From: Prosthecobacter algae
GTDB taxonomy: Bacteria; Verrucomicrobiota; Verrucomicrobiia; Verrucomicrobiales; Verrucomicrobiaceae
Assembly (NCBI RefSeq): GCF_039542385.1
Contig: NZ_BAABIA010000008.1
Location: 1 to 64,000, forward strand
DNA: 64,000 nucleotides
Direction of reading: 5' to 3'
A program made the position numbers and the translations under genes. Under the pieces are notes generated by a model. The model saw nothing but the letters and a program-made list of their open reading frames with translations. It was not told where the DNA came from and did not search any database. Below, piece by piece: positions 43,811-52,571 of this stretch. Numbering within the stretch: position 1 is the first letter of the stretch; the number at the start of each line of letters is the position of its first letter.

Positions 43811-44749
43811 ATGTCCCTCCCCCCTGTCCTGCTCCTCGCCCCGCTGCCCGATTTCCTCCTGGGACCGCTGCGGGAGGTGGCTGCCTGCCATGATTACTTC
43901 CATGCACCGGACAAGACGGCCCTGCTGGCCCACATGGGGAAAGACATTCGTGGCATCGCCATGGCTGGAGGCAGTGTGGCCCCGGTGGAACTTCTGGAGC
44001 AACTGCCCAATCTGGAAATCCTCAGCGTCTTTGGTGTGGGCTATGATGGCGTTCCGCTGCCCTACTGCCAGCAGCGTGGCCTGCAGGTGACCAACACCCC
44101 CGATGTACTGACCGATGACGTGGCCGACACGGCGGTGGCCCTGGTGCTGATGACGAGCCGCCGACTGGGTGAGGCGGAGCGCTTTGCCCGTGCCGGACAT
44201 TGGACCAGAGGCCCCTTCCCCCTGGCCTATGCCTTGCGCGGCAAAACCGCTGGCATCATTGGACTCGGCAGGATTGGCAAAGCCATCGCCCATCGTCTGA
44301 GTGCCCATGGGATGGAGATCGCCTATCACGGGCGAAAACCACAGGCGGTGGACTACCGTTACTGCGACAGCCTCTCCACCCTGGCAAAAACCAGCGACTT
44401 CCTCATCGTTGCCTGCCCCGGTGGGACGGAAACCCGGCACCTCATCAATGCCGAAGTACTCGCCGCACTGGGCCCCAGCGGTACCCTCATCAACATTGCA
44501 CGTGGCAGCGTCGTGGATGAGGCCTCCCTGATTGAGGCCCTGGATTCAGGCTCTCTACGCAGCGCCGGGCTGGATGTCTTCGAACACGAACCCAACATCC
44601 CGGAAGCCCTGCTTCGGCATGAGCGTGCCGTCCTTCTCCCGCATCTCGGCAGCGGCACCCATGAAACCCGCGTGGCCATGGCCCGCCTCTGTGTGGGTAA
44701 TCTGGCGGCCCATTTCGCAGGCCAGCCGCTTTTGACAGCTGTGATCTAA
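43811..44749 (+). CDS. D-isomer-specific 2-hydroxyacid dehydrogenase
   Basis: A 312-aa NAD(P)-dependent enzyme. The cofactor motif is GLGRIGKAIAHRL, and the catalytic Arg (NIARGSVVDE), Glu (in FEHEP) and His (LLPHLGS) are all present. The substrate is probably glyoxylate/hydroxypyruvate, but this subfamily also includes phosphoglycerate- and other acid dehydrogenases. It follows the truncated haemoglobin gene on the same strand with 52 bases between, so co-transcription is possible. Confidence 0.88.
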   Translation: MSLPPVLLLAPLPDFLLGPLREVAACHDYFHAPDKTALLAHMGKDIRGIAMAGGSVAPVELLEQLPNLEILSVFGVGYDGVPLPYCQQRGLQVTNTPDVLTDDVADTAVALVLMTSRRLGEAERFARAGHWTRGPFPLAYALRGKTAGIIGLGRIGKAIAHRLSAHGMEIAYHGRKPQAVDYRYCDSLSTLAKTSDFLIVACPGGTETRHLINAEVLAALGPSGTLINIARGSVVDEASLIEALDSGSLRSAGLDVFEHEPNIPEALLRHERAVLLPHLGSGTHETRVAMARLCVGNLAAHFAGQPLLTAVI

Positions 44750-44833
44750 AGATTTCATGCATCGTGAGGTTTCCCTCACTGTCATTTGAACTCCCCGGTT
44801 GTCAGATCCTCACCGGGGCTGCACCCTGCGCAC

Positions 44834-45427
44834 ATGAAACTTTTCCTCGCCTCCCTGCTCGCCGCCATCGTCTCTTTTGCCTGGGGCTATGCGTCCTGGA
44901 TGCTCCTGGGCTGGCACGAAAAAGGTATGCATGACTTTCGGGACGAGGCGGCTGTGGCGGAAGTGCTGAAAGCCAATGCCACGCATGGCACGGGCATCTA
45001 CGTGCTCCCCTTTCCCCGCAAAGCGGTCTCCTATGCGGATCCGGCTGAACAAAAGAAACTGGATGCCACCCATCTCAAGGCCAAGACTGACGGACCTTAC
45101 CTCTACGCCATCCTCCGCCCAGGCCGCCACGATTGGAACATGACCTCCAGCCTGGGCTGGAGCTTTGGCCGCTCCTTCCTCGCCGCGCTGATCCTCGGTG
45201 CGCTCCTGCATCAGACAGTCTTGTCATTCCCAGGTCGCCTCGCCTTTTGTGCTGCCGCAGGGCTCTTCGCCGGGGCGGTCTGCATTTTGCCCCAGATGGT
45301 CTGGTTTGAGCTTCCCCAGAGGGAGGTCATCGTCGGCATGGCCGACTACATCATCGAATGGACTCTTGCCGGGATCGTCCTTGCCCTGTTCTTAAGCAAG
45401 GAACCCACCGACCGCGACTTGCGCTGA
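44834..45427 (+). CDS. Membrane protein of unknown function
   Basis: A protein of 197 aa with an N-terminal membrane helix ([25 protein letters not shown]), a soluble loop of about 90 residues, and three further helices (about residues 115-185). The loop contains GIYVLPFP and [15 protein letters not shown] do not recognise the family. The gene lies between the dehydrogenase and transaldolase genes on the same strand, with 70-85 bases on either side. ATG 44834 places the helix at the start. Confidence 0.6.
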   Translation: MKLFLASLLAAIVSFAWGYASWMLLGWHEKGMHDFRDEAAVAEVLKANATHGTGIYVLPFPRKAVSYADPAEQKKLDATHLKAKTDGPYLYAILRPGRHDWNMTSSLGWSFGRSFLAALILGALLHQTVLSFPGRLAFCAAAGLFAGAVCILPQMVWFELPQREVIVGMADYIIEWTLAGIVLALFLSKEPTDRDLR

Positions 45428-45498
45428 CTTTTCCCCTTTTACCGTCGCTTGCATCCGAGCGGCTTGCCCTTATCCTCGCGCCCCCAAATAAGAAACGT

Positions 45499-46452
45499 AT
45501 GAACCAGCTCGACCAGCTCAAGCAGCACACCATCGTCGTCGCCGACACGGGTGACTTCGAGGCCATGAAGGCCTACAAGCCCCAGGACGCCACCACCAAT
45601 CCGTCCCTCATCCTCCAGGCTTCCCAGAAAGCCGAGTACAAGTCCCTCGTGGACCAGGCCATCGCCGAATATAAAGGCAGCTCCCTCACTGGCAGCGCCA
45701 AGGTTGAAGCCATCATGGACCGCATCCTGATCCTTTTCGGTGTGGAGATCCTGAAGATCGTTCCAGGCCGTGTTTCCACCGAAGTGGACGCCCGTCTGTC
45801 CTTCGACACCCAGGGCAACGTGGACAAGGCCCGCCAGCTCATTAGCATGTATGAGAAGGAAGGTATCGCCCGTGAGCGCGTGTTGATCAAAATCGCCTCC
45901 ACCTGGGAAGGCATCAAGGCCGCCGAGATCCTTCAGAAAGAAGGCATCAACTGCAACCTGACCCTTCTGTTCAGCCTCGCCCAGGCCGTCGCCTGCGCTG
46001 AAGGCGGCATCAAGCTCATCTCCCCTTTCGTCGGCCGCATCCTCGACTGGCACAAGAAAAGCACCGGCAAAGACTACGCCCCAGCAGAAGATCCTGGCGT
46101 GGAGTCCGTGACCCAGATCTACAACTACTACAAGCATTTCGGCCACAAGACCGAAGTCATGGGTGCCAGCTTCCGCAACAAAGGTGAAATCACCGAGCTC
46201 GCCGGTTGTGACCTCCTCACCATCAGCCCCGGCCTCCTGGGCGAGTTGCAGGCTTCCGAAGAACCCCTCACCGCCAAGCTCAACGTCGAGAACGCCAAAT
46301 CCCTCAAGATCGAGCGCATCGGCAGCGACGAGAAGACCTTCCGCTGGCTCTTCAACGAAGACGCGATGGCCACCGAGAAGACCGCCGAAGGCATCCGCAA
46401 CTTCGGCAAGGACATCGTCAAGCTCGAGAAGCTGATCGAAGCCGGTCTGTAA
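45499..46452 (+). CDS. tal: Transaldolase
   Basis: A 317-aa class I aldolase, TalB-type. [10 protein letters not shown] is near the start and [10 protein letters not shown] contains the Schiff-base Lys131. It exchanges three-carbon units between sedoheptulose 7-phosphate and glyceraldehyde 3-phosphate in the non-oxidative pentose phosphate pathway. Codon use is strongly biased towards C-ending codons, as in highly expressed genes. ATG 45499 gives the family's usual length. An intrinsic terminator follows 39 bases after the stop. Confidence 0.95.
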   Translation: MNQLDQLKQHTIVVADTGDFEAMKAYKPQDATTNPSLILQASQKAEYKSLVDQAIAEYKGSSLTGSAKVEAIMDRILILFGVEILKIVPGRVSTEVDARLSFDTQGNVDKARQLISMYEKEGIARERVLIKIASTWEGIKAAEILQKEGINCNLTLLFSLAQAVACAEGGIKLISPFVGRILDWHKKSTGKDYAPAEDPGVESVTQIYNYYKHFGHKTEVMGASFRNKGEITELAGCDLLTISPGLLGELQASEEPLTAKLNVENAKSLKIERIGSDEKTFRWLFNEDAMATEKTAEGIRNFGKDIVKLEKLIEAGL

Positions 46453-46491
46453 GACTCAAAAAGTAAAACCGGCCATGCGCCTGTTTTGTTC

Positions 46492-46528
46492 AAAGCGCGA
46501 TTCCGCCAGGGATCGCGCTTTGTTGTTT
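46492..46528 (+). terminator. Rho-independent terminator of tal
   Basis: A 10-bp perfect stem, AAAGCGCGAT with ATCGCGCTTT, a 10-base loop and a T-rich tail. Confidence 0.85.
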
Positions 46529-46565
46529 CCATGAAAGGTTTCCGGCCCGCTGGCAGGGCAACCAG

Positions 46566-46745
46566 TCACTTTACGCGCATGGAACGTGCCCAGAAGAACC
46601 AGCTCGCGAGATCAAGTGCCACCAGGGTTGCGGTCAGAACGATAAATACGGCATCTCCCGTCCGGACTGCGAATCCGAAAAGCGTGAGATACACAATGGC
46701 CGCCCCAATGCGGAAAAGACAATAAGCAGGACCAGACTTTTTCAT
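46566..46745 (-). CDS. Small membrane protein
   Basis: A 59-aa protein with two hydrophobic segments (FRIGAAIVYLTLFGFAV and VFIVLTATLVALDLASWFF) and basic ends. It starts 33 bases downstream of the DUF1549/DUF1553 gene on the same strand, so it could be its accessory, but nothing else links the two. No family recognised. Confidence 0.5.
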   Translation of the reverse strand: MKKSGPAYCLFRIGAAIVYLTLFGFAVRTGDAVFIVLTATLVALDLASWFFWARSMRVK

Positions 46746-46778
46746 TTGGGATGACACTGACGTAAACCTCACTCCTGC

Positions 46779-48995
46779 TTATCTGCGCAAGACGAACTCC
46801 TTCGCATTGACCAAGGACCAGGCGATGTCCTCCAGGGCTGCACGCCTGTCTTTGGCAGAGACGATGAGAGACTCCATGATTTTGGCCTCGTCCGCACTCG
46901 GGGCACGACTCAGCAGGGCCCAGTAGAGATCCCGTACGACCGGGGCAGGGTCATCGTTTTTGGCGAGCGATTGTAGCCGGTTGTATTTGTCGCTGATCAG
47001 CCTGCCGACAATGGGGCCACTGATAAACTGAAAAATCTGGCCGAGATTGGTATCCCCGGCGCGCTCACACTCACAGCTCAGTTCGCGCTTGGGACGGCCA
47101 AATTGGACCAGGAAGGCCTCGGGCGACATTGGGTCGGGGCTGCCTCTTCCCCCCTTTGGCCCGGCCATCTGCCCAGCGCGTTTTCCAGTTTTGTCCAAGG
47201 AGGACCGCACACGCAATGCGAGGTGCAGTGAATCAAAGAGCTGTTCCGCACTGAGGCGTCGCGGCAGATTGTGGGAGTAATTGATCTCATCGGCCGCGTT
47301 TGTCTCGTTAGGCTGGCTATCGAGCTGGTAGGTGCGGCTCAGCATAAGGGTGCGGATGATGTGGCGCAGGTCAAAACCGCTCTTCACAAAATCCTGAGAC
47401 AGGTCTTCGAGGAGCTGTGGATGGCTGGCCGGATTGGTAAGGCGAAAGTCATCCACCGGATCCACCAGACCACGGCCCATGAGATGATACCAGATGCGGT
47501 TGACCTGAGACTTGGCAAAGAGTGGATTCTTGGGCCCGGTGAGCCAGACGGAGGCGGCCTGCAGTTCATCTTCCTTGTCAGCCAGCTTCGGCATGTCGGC
47601 CCCGAGGAAGCGAGGTTTGGCCTTTTCTCCGGTGCGTGGGTTGTCCACGCTCAGCTTCGGATTCAGAAAGACGATCTGCTCGCCGTTGAATTCATGCTTG
47701 TCGTTTGTGTCACGCCTTTTGTTATCCCCGATGAGCTTGTAATCCACCTGGCCGAAAACGGCGGACCAGTTGTAATAATCGTCCTGGGTCCAGCGGTCGA
47801 AGGGGTGGTTGTGGCACTCCGCACACTGGAGGCGAGTGCCCAGAAAGACCTGGGCGGCTGCCACGGCGCGTTCGGAGGGGGTGCGATTGGCACGGTAGAA
47901 GTTCGAGGCGGCCTGCTGATAAGTGCTGCCACGGGAGGCCACCAGCTCGCGCACCATGACGTCCACCGGGCGATTTTGCGCGATATTATCCCGGATCCAG
48001 CCATGAAAGGCTTTCAATCCCGTGTCATCCAGGGTGCGGCCTTCGGCCTTCAGCACATCGGCCCACTTGAGGGCCCAGAAGTCGGCAAACTCCTGCCGAG
48101 CGAGAAGCTTGTCCACCAGTCGCGCCCGCTTGTCCGGACGTTTGTCGGTGGCAAAGGCGCGCGCTTCTTCGGCCGTAGGCACCATGCCCAGAAGGTCCAG
48201 GTAAGCGCGGCGAGCAAAGACATCGTCGCTGCACACGCTGCTGGGATTGATGCGCAGGGTCTTCAGCTTGGTGAAGATGTGCCCATCTACATAATTCTCC
48301 CGGCGCGGCTGGGCCCAGACGAAACCGGGGCTGGCCCGCAGAAAGGTGAGACGCACAGGCACACTCTGGTCCAAAAACCGCACAAGCACCGTGGGCTCAC
48401 CAAATTCCAGCCGCTTCACCAGCCCGCCGTGGCCGACTTCCACCAGTCCGTTTTGCAAAGGCTCATAGACGGCCTGGGAAGTGACATCCCGCTGGCTGCC
48501 ATCAGAAAAAGTGGCCTTGGCTGTGAGTTGGACCTGGCCCTGATTTTCCTCGAGAATGAGTGTTAGGGGACTGACCTCCAGTTTTTTGACCCGCAGATCG
48601 TCAGTGCCTGTTCCGGGCATGCCGCCGGCAATCCAGTCCCGGAGTATCCGATATTCCCAGCCCTTGGCATCCAGCCGTTTGCCGCCCTCATGAGCCAGCT
48701 TGTTGGTGCCCTTGGACAGCAGCAGGCTTTCATCCGGGGAAAAAGCATTCACCCGCCGACCGGAGACGTCGCGCGTCAGGGCCGCATAGTCATAGTCAAT
48801 GTCCTGCCCGCGTAGCGACAGCTTGAAGCCGCCTTTGCCCGTAGCATTTCCATGGCAGGTGCCCAGATTGCAGCCTGCCTTGGAAAGGGCGGGCATCACC
48901 TCATTGCGAAAAGAGGGTACCGTCTCCCCATGGGCCATCTGCGATCCTAGCCACAGCAGGGAAAGCCAACGCAGGGGAGAAGAAAAGGCGGTCAT
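46779..48995 (-). CDS. DUF1549/DUF1553 secreted protein with cytochrome-like motif
   Basis: A 738-aa protein with a signal peptide. It begins with a PSCyt-type motif KAGCNLGTCHG; the spacing is Cx4CH, not the standard CxxCH. A Big-like beta domain follows (about residues 130-210), then DUF1549 (RRAYLDLLGMVPTAEE) and DUF1553, which begins around the CAECHNHPFDRWTQDDYY block and runs to the end. These proteins are abundant in Planctomycetes and Verrucomicrobia and are usually paired with a DUF1501 protein; none is next to it here. The role is presumably periplasmic, redox- or polymer-degradation-linked. Confidence 0.85.
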   Translation of the reverse strand: MTAFSSPLRWLSLLWLGSQMAHGETVPSFRNEVMPALSKAGCNLGTCHGNATGKGGFKLSLRGQDIDYDYAALTRDVSGRRVNAFSPDESLLLSKGTNKLAHEGGKRLDAKGWEYRILRDWIAGGMPGTGTDDLRVKKLEVSPLTLILEENQGQVQLTAKATFSDGSQRDVTSQAVYEPLQNGLVEVGHGGLVKRLEFGEPTVLVRFLDQSVPVRLTFLRASPGFVWAQPRRENYVDGHIFTKLKTLRINPSSVCSDDVFARRAYLDLLGMVPTAEEARAFATDKRPDKRARLVDKLLARQEFADFWALKWADVLKAEGRTLDDTGLKAFHGWIRDNIAQNRPVDVMVRELVASRGSTYQQAASNFYRANRTPSERAVAAAQVFLGTRLQCAECHNHPFDRWTQDDYYNWSAVFGQVDYKLIGDNKRRDTNDKHEFNGEQIVFLNPKLSVDNPRTGEKAKPRFLGADMPKLADKEDELQAASVWLTGPKNPLFAKSQVNRIWYHLMGRGLVDPVDDFRLTNPASHPQLLEDLSQDFVKSGFDLRHIIRTLMLSRTYQLDSQPNETNAADEINYSHNLPRRLSAEQLFDSLHLALRVRSSLDKTGKRAGQMAGPKGGRGSPDPMSPEAFLVQFGRPKRELSCECERAGDTNLGQIFQFISGPIVGRLISDKYNRLQSLAKNDDPAPVVRDLYWALLSRAPSADEAKIMESLIVSAKDRRAALEDIAWSLVNAKEFVLRR

Positions 48996-49095
48996 GAACA
49001 TGGAACAAACGCCCATTCTGCGCCTGTTTTTACGGAAGATGATCCAACCCAGCCTCCAAGCCGGTTTTCCAAAACAGGCCTGAATCCTAGCAGAA

Positions 49096-49887
49096 CTAGC
49101 TCTCAGCCTTGTTCGTGCTCTCGATCACCGCCCAGGCGTTGTGATTGTGGATCGACTCGAAGTTTTCTGCCTCGACCCGGAACCACTTGATCTTTTTATG
49201 GGCTGACGCCTTCTGGGCCACGCTGCGCACCAGGTCCTCGACAAACACCGGATTGTCATAGGCCGCTTCGGTCACATACTTCTCATCAGGGCGCTTCAGC
49301 ACACTGTAAAGCTGGCTGCTGGCGCTGGCTTCCACGAGTTCGATGAGATCCTCAATCCAGATCGGCTGACGAAAGCGGACCGACAGGGTCACAACCCCTC
49401 GCTGATTGTGCGCACCGCGTTCGCTGATGGCTTTGGAGCAGGGGCAAAGCGTGGTCACAGGCACCTCGACGGTGACGACATAGTCAATTTCTTCCCCTTC
49501 GGCATTGACCTCAAAGATCACACCGTAGTCCAGCAGGCCTTCGGCCTTGGTGATCGGCGCACGCTTGGCACGGAAATAGGGGAAGCGCATTTCCACGTGA
49601 GCCTTGCGGGCGTTCAGACGGGCCAACAACTCCTTGGGCATGGCGGCGATGCTGGCGACGGTGAGTTCACGGCCGTGCGCGTGGAGGATCTCCACAAACC
49701 GGCTCATGTGAGTGCCCTTGTATTGGTGGGGGAGATCCACCGCCATCGTCACTGTGGCGACCGTGTGCTGCTGGGACTGGTCGCGATCACGAATGCGCAG
49801 GGGGAAACGCAGATTTTTGACGCCGACGCGGTCAATCGCGATCTTGCGGTCGTCCCGCTCGTTTTGGGTGTCTTTGAGATTGGCCAT
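49096..49887 (-). CDS. folE2: GTP cyclohydrolase FolE2
   Basis: A 263-aa protein with the FolE2 pattern (KNLRFPLRIRD near the start, a central CPCSKAISERGAHNQRG with the metal-ligand Cys, and HNHNAWA near the C-terminus). It makes dihydroneopterin triphosphate from GTP for folate. FolE2, unlike FolE, works with metals other than zinc, and in many bacteria is induced when zinc is low. A terminator lies just upstream of the start, so it has its own promoter. The internal start MANLKD was chosen. Confidence 0.9.
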   Translation of the reverse strand: MANLKDTQNERDDRKIAIDRVGVKNLRFPLRIRDRDQSQQHTVATVTMAVDLPHQYKGTHMSRFVEILHAHGRELTVASIAAMPKELLARLNARKAHVEMRFPYFRAKRAPITKAEGLLDYGVIFEVNAEGEEIDYVVTVEVPVTTLCPCSKAISERGAHNQRGVVTLSVRFRQPIWIEDLIELVEASASSQLYSVLKRPDEKYVTEAAYDNPVFVEDLVRSVAQKASAHKKIKWFRVEAENFESIHNHNAWAVIESTNKAES

Positions 49888-49902
49888 CGGAGAGAATAAA
49901 CG

Positions 49903-49943
49903 AAACAAAATTTCCCACTGCCGCAGCTAGCAGCAGTGGGAAA
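49903..49943 (-). terminator. Rho-independent terminator of the DksA-rpmG-rpsR operon
   Basis: An 11-bp perfect stem, TTTCCCACTGC with GCAGTGGGAAA, an 11-base loop and TTTTGTTT behind it on the minus strand. It lies 28 bases after the rpsR stop and just before the folE2 start. Confidence 0.85.
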
Positions 49944-49970
49944 AAATTAATAGCACCGCTAGGCTACTGC

Positions 49971-50210
49971 TCAGGGCAGAAGGTTCACTGCGCGGGCACG
50001 CTTGACTTCGCGGGTCACTTTGCGGTGCAGCCAAGCAGGCAGACCGGTGGTGCGGCGAGGAATCAGCTTGCCAGTCTCCGTGAGGAAACGGGAAAGAAGC
50101 TCAGGATTGGTGTAGATCAGCTTCTCAACCGGGATGTCCATCCGACGGCGGGGCATCCGGCGGTTGTTCTTGCGGAGGGAGATGAGGCGTTCAGTAGTCT
50201 TGGGTTGCAT
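49971..50210 (-). CDS. rpsR: Ribosomal protein S18
   Basis: A 79-aa S18: LRKNNRRMPRRRMDIPVEKLIYTN is degenerate at the N-terminus, but the RNA-binding core NPELLSRFLTETGKLIPRRTTGL and the tail RKVTREVKRARAVNLLP are clear. It has no Cys, so it is a zinc-free (C-minus) form. It follows rpmG by 18 bases rather than lying in the usual rpsF-ssb-rpsR-rplI group, so it may be a second copy. Confidence 0.88.
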   Translation of the reverse strand: MQPKTTERLISLRKNNRRMPRRRMDIPVEKLIYTNPELLSRFLTETGKLIPRRTTGLPAWLHRKVTREVKRARAVNLLP

Positions 50211-50228
50211 GACGGTAACGGCAGCGGA

Positions 50229-50402
50229 TTAGCGGATCTCGCGGTGCAGGGTGCGGCGCTTGAGGAAGTGATTAAACTTCACTTTCTCAAGACGGCCGGG
50301 TGTGCGCGGACTCTTTTTATTGCGAGTGGTGACGTAGCGGGAGGTGGGTTTTCCCTCCGCCTTAGCTTCCGTGCATTCCAGGATGATGATTTCGCGTGCC
50401 AT
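50229..50402 (-). CDS. rpmG: Ribosomal protein L33
   Basis: A 57-aa L33, shorter than most called genes: [17 protein letters not shown], then [10 protein letters not shown], and [12 protein letters not shown] at the C-terminus. It has a single Cys, so the four-Cys zinc knuckle is absent (C-minus type). It lies 23 bases after the DksA-like gene and 18 before rpsR, so the three form one transcript. Confidence 0.9.
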   Translation of the reverse strand: MAREIIILECTEAKAEGKPTSRYVTTRNKKSPRTPGRLEKVKFNHFLKRRTLHREIR

Positions 50403-50425
50403 AAAATTGGGGGCAGGAGACTAGA

Positions 50426-51475
50426 CTACTCTTTGCTGAAGTCAAGCGACTCGTTGCTATTGCTGTTAGAAGTGGTGCTGCTCTCCTCTTCGTCGCGGTC
50501 GTCATCGGCGTCATCGCCGGACTCGTCGAGGCCAAACAGGGAGCGTACTGGACGATTCCAGCGGCCGCTGCGCTGCTCGCGCTCCAGGCGCTCCTGGCAG
50601 ACTACGGTGAAGCGGGTGAAGGGGAGGGCCTCCAGGCGTTCCTCAGAGATCGTGTCGCCGGACATTTCGCAGATGCCGTACATGCCGGCATCAATGCGCT
50701 TGAGGGCTTCATTGATTTCGTAGATGGCGTCCTGCTCCTTGGCCAGAAGGCTGAGGGCGAAGTCGCGGTCATAGGCATCGCTGCCTGCATCGGCCTGGTG
50801 CATGCCAAAGGCGGAGGAGTCGCCACCTTCACCACCACGGAGGCTTTCGGCGGTCACGCCTTCAGCGGAACTCAGATACGCATCGCGCAGTTCCACCAGA
50901 CGCTGGCGCATGCGCTTCAGGAAAGCGGCAGGCAGCACCGGCTTTTTCGGCGGTGTGTCCATGGTGATGCCTTCATCTTCAGCGCGGCCCATGCGGCGGA
51001 CGTTGGTGATTTTTGGCGCAGGGGCTGGAGCTTTGGCTTTCGCCGGGGCAGCCTTTTCCACCTTGGCGGCAGGAGCGGCTTTCGGAGCCGGAGCGGCTTT
51101 TTCAGCGACTTTTTTCGCCGCAGGGGCCGCCTTCACCACTTCAGCCTTGGCCGGAGCAGCTTTTGCAGGCGCTGCTTTTTTCGCGGCAGGGGCTTCCTTT
51201 TTCGCAGGCGCTGCTTTGGTGGCGGCTGCTTTTGGGGCGGGAGCAGGTTTCTCCGCAGCTTTTTTGGCAGCGGGCTTCGTGGCAGTTTTGGCGGGGGCTT
51301 TCTTCACAGGGGGAGATTTCTGGGGCGCGGGTTTCGCGGCCTTGTTCACGGGCTTAGCCGGGGGTTGGAGTGCGGGCTTGGCGACCTTGACCGGCGTTTT
51401 AACGGCAGGTTTGGCAGGGGCTTTCTTCGCAGTTTTGGCCGGAGCTTTGGGCGCTGGCTTCTTTTTCGCAGGCAT
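50426..51475 (-). CDS. DksA/TraR-like protein with histone-H1-like N-terminal tail
   Basis: A 349-aa fusion. About residues 1-165 are almost entirely Lys, Ala and Pro (MPAKKKPAPKAPAKTAKKAP and many similar units), like histone H1 tails or AlgP. A DksA/TraR coiled coil follows, and then a zinc-finger region GICEMSGDTISEERLEALPF with TVVCQERL: only two of the four usual Cys are present. DksA-type proteins enter the secondary channel of RNA polymerase; the basic tail would bind DNA or acid groups. First gene of the rpmG-rpsR operon. The C-terminus is very acidic and Ser/Asn-rich. Confidence 0.8.
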   Translation of the reverse strand: MPAKKKPAPKAPAKTAKKAPAKPAVKTPVKVAKPALQPPAKPVNKAAKPAPQKSPPVKKAPAKTATKPAAKKAAEKPAPAPKAAATKAAPAKKEAPAAKKAAPAKAAPAKAEVVKAAPAAKKVAEKAAPAPKAAPAAKVEKAAPAKAKAPAPAPKITNVRRMGRAEDEGITMDTPPKKPVLPAAFLKRMRQRLVELRDAYLSSAEGVTAESLRGGEGGDSSAFGMHQADAGSDAYDRDFALSLLAKEQDAIYEINEALKRIDAGMYGICEMSGDTISEERLEALPFTRFTVVCQERLEREQRSGRWNRPVRSLFGLDESGDDADDDRDEEESSTTSNSNSNESLDFSKE

Positions 51476-51624
51476 GGCTCGTGAGGTTAGGCGTTGGTTC
51501 GCAGGAATTCCGCCGACCTGGATGGCCAGCGGAAAAGAGGCGCGGATAGTGATGTGCTTTACCAAAAATGGCAACCGGAATTCCCTCGCAGAATTTGCAC
51601 CCTGCCCGCAAGAAGCACCAGGAA

Positions 51625-52179
51625 TCAGCGTGCAGCCGTGATCTCCCGGTGCAGCCAGGCACGTGCGTAGGCCCAATCACGCTTGGCCGTAGGCTCAGAA
51701 ACCCCCAGCACTTCTGCAGCTTCGGCAAAGGTCAGCCCGACAAAATAATGCAGCTTTACCAGCTCTGCCTTCCGCGAATCTTCGGCGGCCAGCCGGTCCA
51801 GCGCCTCATGCACGGCCAGCAATTCGTCATCCTGGACGGCAGGCGCGGCTATTTGCAGGCCGTCCTCCAGCTCCACGTGCTCCTGCCCGGACCCATGACG
51901 CACGGTCTTGCGCTTGCGGGCACGGTCAATGAGGATGCGACGCATGGCCTCGGCCGCCGCCCCGAAAAAATGCGCGCGGTTTTGGAAACTGGCATCGCCC
52001 AGGCGCAGCCAGGCCTCATGCACCAGCGCGGTGGCTTGCAGCGTCTGGCCCGGAAGCTCACGCGCCATCTTGGCCGCAGCCACCCGCCGCAGTTCGGCAT
52101 ACACTTCAGCCAAAAGTTGGTTAGGCGCAGCAGCATCACCCTGCTGGCAGGACTGGAGGAGGAGCGTGATCTGGTTCAT
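51625..52179 (-). CDS. ECF-type RNA polymerase sigma factor
   Basis: A 184-aa sigma-70 family protein of the ECF class found in Planctomycetes, Acidobacteria and Verrucomicrobia (the TIGR02999-like pattern): [13 protein letters not shown] and [11 protein letters not shown] in region 2, [14 protein letters not shown], and [26 protein letters not shown] as the region 4 helix-turn-helix. The ATG at 52179 was chosen; TTG 52194 is the alternative. The membrane-protein gene directly upstream may be its regulator, but no anti-sigma domain is evident. Confidence 0.85.
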   Translation of the reverse strand: MNQITLLLQSCQQGDAAAPNQLLAEVYAELRRVAAAKMARELPGQTLQATALVHEAWLRLGDASFQNRAHFFGAAAEAMRRILIDRARKRKTVRHGSGQEHVELEDGLQIAAPAVQDDELLAVHEALDRLAAEDSRKAELVKLHYFVGLTFAEAAEVLGVSEPTAKRDWAYARAWLHREITAAR

Positions 52180-52190
52180 GACGTCTGAAT

Positions 52191-52517
52191 TCAAATCCCG
52201 ACTTTGGCGCAGGCCAGGCTCAATGCCAGCAGTCCTATACCCAAAAGCACAGCCAGAGTCCGGCGCTGCTCCAGAGCGCCCAGCAGGCTTTTCACCGCGA
52301 GGGCCAGACCGGGCAGGCCGCAGAATATCCAGGCCGCCATGGAGAAGGGGTGCACCAGCAGCACAATGAGCAGGCGCATCTGCACACTGCCGCCAGGCTT
52401 GGCCTCCATCGCCTGCGCCGCCATCCAGCCACCCAGGGTGGCCACGGTGAGCAGCAGCAGGCTGGCAAGCAGGTCCCGCGAAAGCGAGGAAGGGAATGGG
52501 CGAGTAGAAAGTTTCAT
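52191..52517 (-). CDS. Small membrane protein upstream of ECF sigma factor
   Basis: A 108-aa protein with three predicted membrane helices (about residues 15-35, 47-75 and 87-105). It ends 12 bases before the sigma factor's ATG, so the two are probably co-transcribed. It has none of the anti-sigma signatures (zinc-binding HxxxCxxC or the ASD helix), so a sensing role is only suggested by position. I do not recognise the family. Confidence 0.6.
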   Translation of the reverse strand: MKLSTRPFPSSLSRDLLASLLLLTVATLGGWMAAQAMEAKPGGSVQMRLLIVLLVHPFSMAAWIFCGLPGLALAVKSLLGALEQRRTLAVLLGIGLLALSLACAKVGI

Positions 52518-52571
52518 CCCCCTCCCATGCGCAGTTACCTGCGGCGCCGGATCATGCCCGAATCTTTTTTA

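Noticed and set aside
49096-51475. A single Zur-controlled folE2-rpsR-rpmG-dksA operon
   Set aside because: A strong intrinsic terminator lies between rpsR and folE2, and no Zur-like palindrome was recognised, so one operon is not supported.
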